A stretch of 64,000 bases of DNA. Source: Bacteroidales bacterium. Lineage in GTDB: Bacteria > Bacteroidota > Bacteroidia > Bacteroidales > Marinilabiliaceae. The notes under the pieces were generated by a model, which was not told the DNA's origin, did not search any database, and was given only the letters and a program-made list of their open reading frames with translations. Below, one piece after another: positions 17,698-28,607 of the stretch (the first letter of the stretch is position 1; each line of letters opens with the position of its first letter). Position numbers and translations under genes: made by a program. The DNA lies in assembly GCA_024401395.1 (NCBI GenBank), contig JAKSLD010000015.1:25454-89453 (forward strand), written 5' to 3'.

Positions 17698-17749
17698 AAA
17701 TTAGGAATTAGGAATTAGGAATTAGGAATTAGGAATTAGGAATTAGGAA
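17698..17749 (-). repeat. Tandem AATTAGG heptamer array (7 units) at the thiH stop
   Basis: Seven perfect or near-perfect AATTAGG units occupy the thiH-thiE gap and begin, in transcript direction, at the thiH stop codon. Related arrays lie at 46433, 51971 and 57646. Confidence 0.9.
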
Positions 17750-18865
17750 TTAATTAAAAATATCGTCCCAATCCTTAAACACTGGCTCTCTTCCCGCTGC
17801 TTTCAACCCAGCTACTACCTCTGCCACTGTTCTGTCGTCTGTAACGTCAAATTGTGGCAATGCTTGTTTCTTGTATGTGTAGTATCCTCCAGGCTCTACA
17901 CTGCTTTGCGCACTCATGGTTGTCACGCCTAGCGAAGCCATGTTGTTTCTGATATATGCTGGCTCACGTGTAGAGTATGAAATATCTACGTCATGGTCAA
18001 ATATTCTGAAGGCAAAGGTCAACTGGGCCAACTCTTTGTCGTTCATTATAACGTTTGGCTGGAAGCCTCCGTTCTCTGCTGCTCGCATACGTGGGAAGTT
18101 GACGGAATACTTTGTCTGCCAGTAGTTTTTCTGCAGATACCTCAAGTGATATGCCATCATAGTCATGTCTGTCCTCCAATCTTCAAGACCTACCAGTACG
18201 CCCATGCCTATCGTGTGTACTCCGGCTTGTCCCATTCGGTCAAAGCCGTTGACTCTCCACTCGAAGTTGCTCTTCATGCCCTTCGGATGGTATATCTTGT
18301 AGTTCTCTCTGTGATATGTCTCTTGAAAACAGATGACACCGTTCATGCCGTTGTCTGCACATTTCTTGTAGTCTTCTGTGCTGAGTGGCATGACTTCTAT
18401 CTTGACGCTCGAGAAGTATTTGCGGGCAAGTTTTATCGCCTCCACAATATAATCTGTATTTGCCTTGGCAGGATTCTCTCCTGTAACAAGGAGTATGTTC
18501 TCAAACGGACCGAGTTCTTTAATGGCTTTATACTCGTTCTCTATCTGATCTATGGTCAATATCGTTCGTGGCATCGGATTGGAAACATGGAATCCGCAAT
18601 AAACGCACGAGTTCGTACAGCTGTTTGTAATATACAATGGTATGAACATCGATATTGTCTTACCGAATCTCTCCATAGTATACTTACGACTCAACTGCGC
18701 CATCTGTTCAAGGTATGGTGCAGCAGCAGGTGATATCAATGCCATGAAATCGTCAACTGTGCAGTGTTGTTTGGCAAGTGCTCTCTGCACATCGCTGTCT
18801 GTCTTAGATAGTATCTTGGCAGTTGTCTCCTCCCAGTCTATCTTTAATAACTCATCTGAAAACAT
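17750..18865 (-). CDS. thiH: 2-iminoacetate synthase (tyrosine lyase) ThiH
   Basis: A 371-residue radical-SAM enzyme that splits tyrosine to supply 2-iminoacetate for thiazole formation. The radical-SAM cluster motif is CTNSCVYCGF near residues 83-92; HVSNPMPRTILT and SVNFPRMRAAENGG are further ThiH signatures. Length is normal. It follows the GT11 gene after 57 bp. The stop codon sits at the edge of the heptamer repeat. Confidence 0.97.
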   Translation of the reverse strand: MFSDELLKIDWEETTAKILSKTDSDVQRALAKQHCTVDDFMALISPAAAPYLEQMAQLSRKYTMERFGKTISMFIPLYITNSCTNSCVYCGFHVSNPMPRTILTIDQIENEYKAIKELGPFENILLVTGENPAKANTDYIVEAIKLARKYFSSVKIEVMPLSTEDYKKCADNGMNGVICFQETYHRENYKIYHPKGMKSNFEWRVNGFDRMGQAGVHTIGMGVLVGLEDWRTDMTMMAYHLRYLQKNYWQTKYSVNFPRMRAAENGGFQPNVIMNDKELAQLTFAFRIFDHDVDISYSTREPAYIRNNMASLGVTTMSAQSSVEPGGYYTYKKQALPQFDVTDDRTVAEVVAGLKAAGREPVFKDWDDIFN

Positions 18866-18921
18866 CGTTTTCTAATGTATTATGTTCTTGTGTTTTAGAG
18901 CGTGTTGTATAAACTGCTCTT

Positions 18922-19809
18922 TTATATCTTTATTACTCCTTTTGCTTCCCAAGCTTCTCTGTCTGGCGTCTGCATCTTTGGCCTGATAATGATCTTATCT
19001 TCGTTCTTGTTCAGCAATGCCGGCCAATAGCTGAATGTCGAGTTGGCCATGATGTTGTGCTTGCAGAGCGACATAAGGTACATATCTAGATAGCTCTTCT
19101 CTCCTGTATTGCCTGTTACTATCTCTTTGTTATCTAACGTGGAGAATAGCCGACTGGCATATTCTGTATCGTCTGAGAATATGAAATAGAATGGATTAGC
19201 TACCCTAGCCTCTATCATCTCTATAGCTCTCTTGTAGTATTGGTCATCACATATAGCGTAGCCCATCTTGACGAAATCTCCTCTCCTTATGTGTATAGCC
19301 ACTGAGTTGGTAGATTCAATTTTTTGCGAGTAAGAACTACTTTCTATATAAGCTGACTGTATGCTGCTTGATTGCTCTGTTGACGCAGAGGTGTCAAACC
19401 TGAATAACTGCCTAAGTCTTGGAAGTATCTCGCTGTAATCGTAGTTATGCCACGTTCCTTGGAAGTAGTAGTTCTGCTTTATATCAAGCTTCCAAACTCT
19501 CTCATCCACAGGGTATCGCGTCTCATATACCTGGCGGATATAGGCGCGTTGTCTGAAGAGCTTACATATCTTTGTAAGGCGCCTCCAACCAACTATGATA
19601 CCGAATGGCCTGAGCTCTTTCGCACTGGCTTCCTGTATCTCTATGTTAGGAAATATGCGACTTAGCTCATACCCGTTGTGTATCTTCCCTTCACAGGCTA
19701 TGTGATAGCGCACTTCTGCCTCTGGATATAGGTGCTTGAGCAACTGTCCAAAGGCATATTGCGACATCTGATTGCCTAGTCCGCTGGATATCTTGACTAC
19801 GAATGCCAT
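18922..19809 (-). CDS. Glycosyltransferase family 11 (alpha-1,2-fucosyltransferase-like)
   Basis: A 296-residue enzyme starting at the ATG at 19809 (MAFVVKISSGLGNQMSQYAFG), which is the canonical GT11 N-terminus. The donor-binding HIRRGDFV motif lies near residue 152, and FIFSDDTEY and NSTFSYWPALLN complete the family pattern. GT11 enzymes transfer fucose from GDP-fucose (or are O-antigen transferases) at the cytoplasmic face. The start is 5 bp after the thiC stop with a plausible AGAAAG ribosome site, so it lies inside the thiamine operon and should be under its riboswitch. Upstream in-frame codons overlap thiC and are rejected. Confidence 0.92.
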   Translation of the reverse strand: MAFVVKISSGLGNQMSQYAFGQLLKHLYPEAEVRYHIACEGKIHNGYELSRIFPNIEIQEASAKELRPFGIIVGWRRLTKICKLFRQRAYIRQVYETRYPVDERVWKLDIKQNYYFQGTWHNYDYSEILPRLRQLFRFDTSASTEQSSSIQSAYIESSSYSQKIESTNSVAIHIRRGDFVKMGYAICDDQYYKRAIEMIEARVANPFYFIFSDDTEYASRLFSTLDNKEIVTGNTGEKSYLDMYLMSLCKHNIMANSTFSYWPALLNKNEDKIIIRPKMQTPDREAWEAKGVIKI

Positions 19810-19814
19810 CTTTC

Positions 19815-22309
<2,495 letters not shown>

Positions 22310-22384
22310 ATCTTGTATTTTTTCTTATTTCTAACACCAACAACGAAATGCCAAAAATCCAAGATATCCAAGGTCCCCAACATC

Positions 22385-22458
22385 CAGACCTTACTCCCTA
22401 CGGCAGCATTACCTGCATCAGGTTCCTTGGGTATAATCTCAGCCTCACCAGCACCCCA
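22385..22458 (-). promoter_or_regulatory. TPP riboswitch (THI element)
   Basis: On the minus strand the conserved parts appear in order: GGGGTGC, GGCTGAGATTATACCC, GAACCTGATGCAGGTAATGC, GTAGGGAG. These match the TPP aptamer. It lies 75 nt upstream of thiG and should repress the whole operon, including the fucosyltransferase-like gene, when thiamine pyrophosphate is abundant. Exact ends are approximate. Confidence 0.95.
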
Positions 22459-22472
22459 TTATTTTTTCCGTG

Positions 22473-22480
22473 CAAAGATA
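22473..22480 (-). promoter_or_regulatory. Putative -7 box of the thi operon
   Basis: TATCTTTG on the minus strand, just upstream of the riboswitch aptamer. No clear -33 box was found at the expected distance. Confidence 0.5.
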
Positions 22481-22870
22481 CATTTTCCGCGGAATATATG
22501 TCTCCTTATCACACTTTTTCCGCGGAAAAAGTGTAGTCTAAACACACTTTTTCGAATGAAACAAAAAAAGACGACACTAATTGGCTCTTCCGTTCGTTTA
22601 TGTGTGTTATGAGTAAGATAAAGATCCTGACAGTTGTTATATTCCCAGACAGTCTCTATTCATTAGGAATTCCTTTGGTCTAATAGTAACAATACCTGCA
22701 TCGTTTCGTTATCTACTAGTCGTTCGAGATATTTATTTTGGTTCAAGAATAACTTTTCCTACAAAGATTGCAAAATTTTTCACATAATAGATGTACTCTC
22801 TTTTAGTCATTTCTTTTACTCCTCCCTTCAAAAACTCAACAATATTGGAAATAATTCGTAATATTGCAGT
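22481..22870. other. Intergenic spacer between thi operon and structured RNA
   Basis: About 390 bp without a supported gene. A minus-strand frame of 67 codons (22733-22936) has no recognisable family and overlaps the structured RNA, so I do not call it. Confidence 0.5.
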
Positions 22871-23195
22871 GTACCTCCACACTGAGGGCATAGCACAAAG
22901 GAGCAGTGTGGGTGTGGAGGTGTAAAACATATACAAAATGGCGCTATAGTTCGCCTGTCGGTTGACGTTTCGGAACTACCACTTTTGAAATGCAGTCATC
23001 GCCAGTGTAGAGATAGATGTCACGGGAAGGTATATACCTCCTGATGGTGTACTATGGGCATTAATATGCTTGTAGTACACCTGTAGGAGTACATATATAC
23101 TTTATCAGCGTGGATATCGCTCTTTATCTGTCAACTGCATGGGCTGTGGTAGGCCTCGGAACGTGGACAGTCAGAGAACGACTCCACGTTTTTTT
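22871..23195 (+). ncRNA. ~325-nt structured RNA, copy 1 (unassigned class)
   Basis: Homologous to the minus-strand element at 43917-44243. Helices that can be drawn: 22940-22943/22952-22955; P1 22965-22971/23158-23164; P2 22976-22982/23146-23152; P3 22990-22996/23134-23140; P4 23016-23024/23109-23118 (interrupted); P5 23027-23035/23095-23103; P6 23038-23042/23085-23089; P7 23046-23054/23073-23081; P8 23056-23061/23066-23071. Most of P1-P8 show compensatory changes against copy 2, so the fold is conserved. A 5' domain pairs CTCCACAC (22875-22882 region) with GTGTGGAG near 22912-22919. It ends in an intrinsic terminator about 70 nt before the ORF at 23267. It may be an independent RNA or a long attenuating leader. 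I could not assign it to an Rfam class. Confidence 0.85.
23161..23195 (+). terminator. Terminator of structured RNA copy 1
   Basis: ACGTGGA (23161-23167) pairs with TCCACGT (23183-23189), extended by GTC/GAC, followed by seven Ts. Its 5' arm shares ACGT with the 3' strand of helix P1. Confidence 0.88.
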
Positions 23196-23266
23196 GTGTA
23201 TAGGTAAGAAGATTATTGAAAAAGCTGGTTTATAGAGTTGGAGTTGCCAGCTGCAAATAAATAAAT

Positions 23267-23875
23267 ATGGAAAACATCAACGGCAAATCATCTGTTGAAG
23301 AGTTCATTAGGGCATATATCCAAAGGGGATTTGGCGCTATGAACAAGAATGATTTTGAGGTGTGGATATTCTCTCAGCTAATGCAAGGAGGACTGAAGGG
23401 CAAAAGCAATTATGACATCAGTCTTGAACTGCGTTTGCCAGAGTCGAAAGTGAGGCGTCTCGCATATGAAGCTCAACTTAAGTATCCAAGTGGAGTATCG
23501 TATAAAGATTTGTTGTCCGAATCATTGAAAAAAGTAAAGTTGTCGAAAGACAGCAATCATCTGTGTTTCCCTATAGAAAACATATCTCTCAGAAATTATC
23601 TGTCAAATGTATTGAAGAATAATGGATCTTATATTGACAGTTCTTTCAATTCAGAAATTGTAAAGATAAACATTGAAGACTTCGCAATAATACTGGAGGT
23701 GGTAGATACAGATGTTGCCAGTAAATTGAAGGTAGAGTACAACAAACCGAATGTCAAGGAAATTTTAACTGATATTGTAAAGAATTATGGCGGACAAGCT
23801 ATGAGTGACCTTGTTGGCAAAGGGATTGACAACATACTTGAAGCAGCAAAGAAATATACTATAAAAAACAACTAA
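23267..23875 (+). CDS. Unknown 202-residue protein with an HTH-like segment
   Basis: I do not recognise the family. Residues about 48-72 (YDISLELRLPESKVRRLAYEAQLKY) look like a helix-turn-helix, and the C-terminal part (about 165-200) is amphipathic helix containing GGQAMSDLVGKG. No signal peptide or TM helix is seen, so the protein is probably cytosolic. It lies 70 nt after the structured RNA terminator and 13 bp before the fimbrillin lipoprotein gene, so all three may form one unit in which this protein could be a regulator. That role is inference. Confidence 0.75.
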   Translation: MENINGKSSVEEFIRAYIQRGFGAMNKNDFEVWIFSQLMQGGLKGKSNYDISLELRLPESKVRRLAYEAQLKYPSGVSYKDLLSESLKKVKLSKDSNHLCFPIENISLRNYLSNVLKNNGSYIDSSFNSEIVKINIEDFAIILEVVDTDVASKLKVEYNKPNVKEILTDIVKNYGGQAMSDLVGKGIDNILEAAKKYTIKNN

Positions 23876-23888
23876 GTATTATTATACT

Positions 23889-26042
23889 ATGAGTAAGAAA
23901 CTATTACTGTGCTCCCTGTCAGCACTCGCAATTCTGTCGTCGTGCAAGCACGACAAGGACGATGTATCAATATTTTCCTCAGACGAACTGACCATCAGCG
24001 CTAGTGTTGGTCAAATGTCTGCCAACAAATCTCTCAAGCTCGGCACGTCGTTCGATGCCGGCGATGAGATTTCGGTATATGCCTGGACGGGCTCTGCTGA
24101 TGTTGTGCCTACTGAACTGCAGGTCAACAACTCTGTCAACACGCTTCAGGACGACGGCACATGGATTGCTGACCCTAGGATGTTGTGGAAGGACGGCACG
24201 AGCAAGCACTATTTCATAGGTGTTTATCCACAGAGGGCTCTGGCTGATTTTACAGCCGACGAATACGTGCTCAACACAGCCGACCAGGAGGCGAGTGATA
24301 TTCTGGTGGCAAGGAATCTTGAGGGTATATCGTGCCGCGTGACTCCTGTGCCTCTGACATTTACTCATATCATGTCGCGCCTCGACGTAAACATCAATGT
24401 AGTCAATTTCAGCACAGAGCCGACAGAGGCCGTGGTAAAGGTCAATGGCAAAACAAACGCGACTATCAACTACCTCACAAAGGCAGTTACAGCAAAGGGT
24501 GACAATTCGGATATTGCGCTGCAGAAGGTTGCAACAGCCGACGGATACATCTTGAGTTACAACTCGATAATGGTTCCTCAGACAGGTATTAACGAGATTG
24601 TGGTAGAGGTCGACGGCCAGACCTTCACCTACACGCACAGCAAGGACTTCACGCTAAAGAGTGGCTACTACACCACAGTCAACCTGACACTCAAGAGAAG
24701 CGAAATCACACTTGGCAATGTCGACATCATTGATTGGAACAACGAAGAGGTGATTGACGCAGAAGTTGGAGAAGAAAATGTGAACAAAACAAACAGAGGT
24801 TTTGAGAACGGGCATGAATGGGTGGATCTCGGCCTCTCCGTTAAATGGGCCACTATGAATGTAGGCGCTACAGCTCCTCAGGAATATGGCGACTATTATG
24901 CGTGGGGAGAAACTGAAACTAAAAATGCTTATACTTTAAGAAACTACAAATTTTTGGGAGAGTTCATTGGAGACGGTAAGATGTCACTTGACATAGAAGA
25001 TGACGCGGCTGCTAATAATTGGGGCGGAGACTGGAGGATGCCAACAGATGACGATTGGAGAGAAATGAAAGAAAATTGTACCGGAGAATGGATTGCGATA
25101 AATGGAGTGTACGGAAAGAAATATACTGGAACCAATGGGAACTCAATTTTTCTTCCTGCTGCAGGTTACCTCGAAGGCAATGAACTAAAATTCGAAAACA
25201 TGAGCTGCTTATATTGGGAACCAGTAATAATAAGAGGCAATTATTCATTCAGAGCCGAGTGCGTAGATATACGAGGTCCAAGTAATAATTATTCCGGACT
25301 GATTCTTCCTGATCGTTGTTGTGGCCTTTCTGTTAGACCCGTAATTATAGCGAAAGGAGAGACTAACGGTCATGAAACTATCGACCTGGGTCTACCAAGC
25401 GGCAAGCTGTGGGCAGATTGCAACGTAGGCGCCAGCACGCCGGAGGCCAGCGGCGGCTATTTCGCGTGGGGCGAGACAAAAGCCAAAAACACTTATGACT
25501 GGTCTACATATAAATGGGTGGAAAGTGGGAAATCTCATTGGTATTACATAAACAAGTACAGCTACGATGATTACGTCTTTGGCGGATGGCACAAAAACGT
25601 CAAGTACTCTGGTGCTGATAATAAGATTATACTCGAATCTGTTGATGATGTTGCAACACAATTATGGGGAGATAATTGGAGAATGCCAACTGCGATAGAA
25701 TATCAAGAACTTATTGACAATAGTACTCAAACATTGACAGATAGTTATGAAGGCTCAGGAGTAACTGGAATCATTATTACCAGTAAAAAGAACGGCAATC
25801 ATATATTTATGCCTATTGCAGGTTGTCGAACTTACACTAATGGAGGTGTTGAGCCATGGCATGATCACTTAGGCTTGTATTGGACATCATCTCTTGGCAA
25901 AAACATTTATGACGATTATCGTACTAGCTTTTATTTTGAGTTTGGTGTTCATTTTGAGTTTGACGTTTTTGTACGAATAATTGAAGAATATCATGTACGT
26001 GAAGATGGTTTGTCTATTCGTCCAGTGTGTGATACTAAATAG
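23889..26042 (+). CDS. Fimbrillin-like lipoprotein with two FISUMP-type domains
   Basis: The 717-residue product begins with a lipoprotein signal (LSALAILSSC, Cys19). Residues about 30-290 resemble the N-terminal domain of Bacteroidales fimbrillins (Mfa1/FimA superfamily: FDAGDEISVYAWTG, PLTFTHIMSRLDVNI, VPQTGINEIVVEVDGQTF). Two copies of a fibrobacter-succinogenes-type major paralogous domain follow (about 300-490 and 495-717), each with HE.(V/T)(W/I)DLGLS..WA..NVGA, YAWGET and NWRMPT motifs. It is probably exported and surface-anchored, where it could act as adhesin or fimbrial tip. Two hairpins follow the stop. Confidence 0.88.
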   Translation: MSKKLLLCSLSALAILSSCKHDKDDVSIFSSDELTISASVGQMSANKSLKLGTSFDAGDEISVYAWTGSADVVPTELQVNNSVNTLQDDGTWIADPRMLWKDGTSKHYFIGVYPQRALADFTADEYVLNTADQEASDILVARNLEGISCRVTPVPLTFTHIMSRLDVNINVVNFSTEPTEAVVKVNGKTNATINYLTKAVTAKGDNSDIALQKVATADGYILSYNSIMVPQTGINEIVVEVDGQTFTYTHSKDFTLKSGYYTTVNLTLKRSEITLGNVDIIDWNNEEVIDAEVGEENVNKTNRGFENGHEWVDLGLSVKWATMNVGATAPQEYGDYYAWGETETKNAYTLRNYKFLGEFIGDGKMSLDIEDDAAANNWGGDWRMPTDDDWREMKENCTGEWIAINGVYGKKYTGTNGNSIFLPAAGYLEGNELKFENMSCLYWEPVIIRGNYSFRAECVDIRGPSNNYSGLILPDRCCGLSVRPVIIAKGETNGHETIDLGLPSGKLWADCNVGASTPEASGGYFAWGETKAKNTYDWSTYKWVESGKSHWYYINKYSYDDYVFGGWHKNVKYSGADNKIILESVDDVATQLWGDNWRMPTAIEYQELIDNSTQTLTDSYEGSGVTGIIITSKKNGNHIFMPIAGCRTYTNGGVEPWHDHLGLYWTSSLGKNIYDDYRTSFYFEFGVHFEFDVFVRIIEEYHVREDGLSIRPVCDTK

Positions 26043-26110
26043 TATTATAGATAAACCATGATGGTTGAATAATTACCATGTCGTCCTTGAGCGCCCTAAT
26101 AGAACCATGC

Positions 26111-26196
26111 CTCATGCCCTCGGAGAGGGCGTGAGGTTCGGGACAGCAGCCAAACAAAAACATCAAGAGACGTTGCCCACCGGCCGCGTCTCTTTT
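26111..26196 (+). terminator. Tandem hairpins and terminator after the fimbrillin gene
   Basis: A first hairpin has an 11-bp stem (26111-26121 with 26125-26135, loop GGA). A second, AGAGACG (26166-26172) with CGTCTCT (26187-26193), runs into TTTTTT and is the likely terminator. The first may stabilise the mRNA end or belong to a small 3' RNA. Confidence 0.75.
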
Positions 26197-26208
26197 TTCT
26201 TGCCTTTT

Positions 26209-27351
26209 TCACACTATCTCCCCACCCCAAAGCATTTTCAGAAATTTGTGGATGTTTGTTATCTCTATTCCCATTTCTGTCCTTCTGTCGAATGGGTCTA
26301 ACGATACAACCATCAATCGACTTTGAGGGAAATCCTCTCTGAAGGCTTTTATTCCCTTTAAGTGTCGTGTTTCTATATTGTCGGTTGACTTAATCTCGAT
26401 TGCCACATCTGCGTCTCCAAGTATTACATCTACTTCTTGCCCTGTGTACGTGCGCCAGTAACTTAGCGCTTTGTTGCTATGTGTATAGCCTATATATGCT
26501 ATTATCTCCTGTATGACAAAGTGCTCAAATGCGTGACCATATTCTGGCGATCCGTGTTCCAGCTTTGTCCTGTTTAGCAGGTAATTTGTTACTCCGATAT
26601 CAAAAAAGTAAAAACGTGGTGCCTGAACCATTTTGCGTTTCTGTGTTTGGGTATATGCTGGTATCATGTAGCCAATAAGAGTGTCACTTAGTATCGCAAA
26701 ATATTCCTTTACGGTTGTCGAACTTACCCCACAATCAGATGCTATATTTTGGTAGTTGACGATCTCGCCATCTGTCAATGCTGATATTTCAAGAAACTTG
26801 GTAAAATTTGCAAGGTTTCTTACCAGGGCTTCTGCCTTAATCTCTTCTTTCAAGTATACATCTACGTATGCTTGGAGTAATCTTTCGGGCGCTTTTGACG
26901 TGTATATTTTCGGTATCATGCCATATCGCAATGCCCTGTTCAGGTCAAAATCCTCTATCTCAGCACTCACAAGCGGATACATATTGCATGGCAACGCTCG
27001 GCCACCTAAGGTGTTAGTGCCGTTTCTTTTAAGTTTTCGCGCACTCGACCCGCTTAGTATAAATCTAAGACCTTTATTTGTTATAAGCCAATGTACTTCG
27101 TTCAGCAATATAGGCAGTTGCTGTATTTCATCTATTACTACAATCGTATCCTGTTTTTCGTGTTCCAATGTCTGTCGCAGACGTTCAGGGTTATTTTGAA
27201 GACGTTTCAAAATATCTGTATTGAGCAAGTCTATGTAGATTGCTTTGGGAAATCTTTCTTTCAAAAGAGTAGTTTTCCCTGTCTGACGTGCACCAAATAG
27301 AAACAAACTCTCTTCTGGCTCATCTTCTATCTTATAAATACGCTTGTACAT
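26209..27351 (-). CDS. AAA-type ATPase with DUF4143 domain (copy 1)
   Basis: A 380-residue protein starting at the ATG at 27351 (MYKRIYKIEDEPEES). Walker A is GARQTGKTT near residue 19 and Walker B is VVIDEIQQ near 70; the C-terminal half has the DUF4143 domain ending in a PDDEXK-like segment (EVDVILGDADVAIEIKST). The family is widespread in Bacteroidales, with many paralogs and no settled function; roles in defence or mobile-element biology are suggested. Its promoter region carries a 32-bp tandem repeat. A second paralog is at 39008-40306. Confidence 0.9.
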   Translation of the reverse strand: MYKRIYKIEDEPEESLFLFGARQTGKTTLLKERFPKAIYIDLLNTDILKRLQNNPERLRQTLEHEKQDTIVVIDEIQQLPILLNEVHWLITNKGLRFILSGSSARKLKRNGTNTLGGRALPCNMYPLVSAEIEDFDLNRALRYGMIPKIYTSKAPERLLQAYVDVYLKEEIKAEALVRNLANFTKFLEISALTDGEIVNYQNIASDCGVSSTTVKEYFAILSDTLIGYMIPAYTQTQKRKMVQAPRFYFFDIGVTNYLLNRTKLEHGSPEYGHAFEHFVIQEIIAYIGYTHSNKALSYWRTYTGQEVDVILGDADVAIEIKSTDNIETRHLKGIKAFREDFPQSRLMVVSLDPFDRRTEMGIEITNIHKFLKMLWGGEIV

Positions 27352-27380
27352 ACTGCTTTGTATTAGTGTTTTATACTCAG

Positions 27381-27464
27381 CAAATATACATGCATATTCT
27401 TGAAAATCCAAACCGCTACTTGAGATTTTCAATGAAATTCCAAACCGCTACTTGAGATTTTCAA
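27381..27464 (-). promoter_or_regulatory. Promoter with 2 x 32-bp tandem repeat before the DUF4143 gene
   Basis: TATATTTG (complement of 27381-27388) lies 20 nt from TTTG (complement of 27409-27412). That -33 box is inside the first of two direct repeats (27406-27432 and 27438-27464, period 32), which share AACCGCTACTTGAGATTTTC. The layout suggests two operator sites, one on the -33 region. Confidence 0.75.
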
Positions 27465-27494
27465 GGTTTTATCTCTCTATCTACCACATTCATA

Positions 27495-28301
27495 CTACGC
27501 AATAAATTCCCCCTCGCACCTCGCATCAAACTCTTCGTTCACCTTCACCATCCAGTCTGGCAACTTCTTCAGGCATTTATAAACAAGTGGCTCTGGCATC
27601 GATCGATAGTACGCATAGGCCATAGGCCCGGATATAGCCGCAAGTGTATCTGCATCCCCGCCTAATGATATCGCTAGTTTTATACAGTCTTCATAGTCTT
27701 TCGACTCTAGAAAACATATTATAGCTGGCCCGACTGTCCCAGGGCATGTGGAGTCAAATGTATATGTATCGTGAAAATCGGCATATTTCTGATTGGCCCA
27801 ATATGGATAGTGTTTTTCAAGCACTTCTGTCTTGATGTACTCTTTGTCTTTGCCGTTTTTCAAATGGAAAATAGTAAGCGCTGTGACTACCGCCCCTTTT
27901 ATTCCTTCTGGATGATTGTGCGACGGCATGGCTGTCTCTGTGGCCATCTTGATGCACTCTTCTTCTGTTCGCGCTAGCCACCCAGCGGAACTGCACCTCA
28001 TCGCGCTTCCATTGCCGAAACTTTTGTATGGCAAGTGATAATGGTCTTCCATCCATACCTTGAACCTATGTCCAAACCCGGCATCTCTATGCTGATTGGC
28101 GCACATCCAGATATTGGTCGCCATATCTATGTTCTTTAGGAATGCTTCCGCACAGGCGAATGTCAATACTGTATCATCAGTAAAATGCGCCCTGGAGGAT
28201 AGCAACTTTACTGCGCCATACTCTTTTGTCCTATGTGTTCTCCCTTCGTATGCACTGCCGACAATATCCCCGACAGCCGCACTAAGCAATAAATTCTTCA
28301 T
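27495..28301 (-). CDS. ADP-ribosylglycohydrolase (ARH/DraG family)
   Basis: A 269-residue protein starting at the ATG at 28301. Metal-binding signatures of the family are HFTDDTVLTFA (Asp42, Asp43) and the C-terminal GGDADTLAAISGPMAYAYY. These enzymes remove ADP-ribose from proteins or DNA, or hydrolyse ADP-ribose compounds. It lies 87 bp after, and on the same strand as, a DUF3990 gene that resembles an ADP-ribosyltransferase fold, so it could counter that protein. This link is inference. Confidence 0.9.
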   Translation of the reverse strand: MKNLLLSAAVGDIVGSAYEGRTHRTKEYGAVKLLSSRAHFTDDTVLTFACAEAFLKNIDMATNIWMCANQHRDAGFGHRFKVWMEDHYHLPYKSFGNGSAMRCSSAGWLARTEEECIKMATETAMPSHNHPEGIKGAVVTALTIFHLKNGKDKEYIKTEVLEKHYPYWANQKYADFHDTYTFDSTCPGTVGPAIICFLESKDYEDCIKLAISLGGDADTLAAISGPMAYAYYRSMPEPLVYKCLKKLPDWMVKVNEEFDARCEGEFIA

Positions 28302-28388
28302 AATGGTAAATGTTGTTCTCAAACTATTATCGTAAGTGGAGAGAATCTACTAAGAAAAGTGACTAATCCTCATCCGTGCCGTGCACTT

Positions 28389-28607
28389 TCATCCCCTCTC
28401 TTCAAACTCTTCAGAAAGAGCCACAGGCCCATAATGCCACATCTTAGTCTCTTCCTTCTCTAGTTTCTTATATGTTTCCGAATGATAAAATTCAAGCATA
28501 GCTTCTAGTATTCCCTCATTCTTCTCTCTCGCTAAAATTACAGACGTATCTGTGACTTTCCCCGGCAAAAGCAAGTAAAGGTTCTCTTGCGTGATCTCTC
28601 CGTTCAT
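28389..28607 (-). CDS. Small third protein of DUF3791/DUF3990 operon (set 1)
   Basis: A 72-residue protein with no named family that I know. Its C-terminal half (EAMLEFYHSETYKKLEKEETKMWHYGP) matches the small protein of set 2 (60835-61092): both share EAM..(F/L)Y.S.TY.K(L/I)E.E.T. and a G....EF end. The start overlaps the stop of the DUF3990 gene by 4 bp (ATGA), implying coupled translation. It may act with, or as antitoxin to, the DUF3990 protein. Confidence 0.75.
   Translation of the reverse strand: MNGEITQENLYLLLPGKVTDTSVILAREKNEGILEAMLEFYHSETYKKLEKEETKMWHYGPVALSEEFEERG

Noticed and set aside
22733..22936. 67-codon minus-strand frame before the structured RNA
   Set aside because: No recognisable family, no promoter, and it overlaps the conserved RNA on the other strand.
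22871..23195. tmRNA, RNase P RNA, 6S RNA or SRP RNA as identity of the structured RNA
   Set aside because: Two diverged copies in one window do not fit single-copy tmRNA or RNase P, no tRNA-like ends were seen, and 6S or SRP RNAs are shorter; none can be formally excluded without a covariance search.
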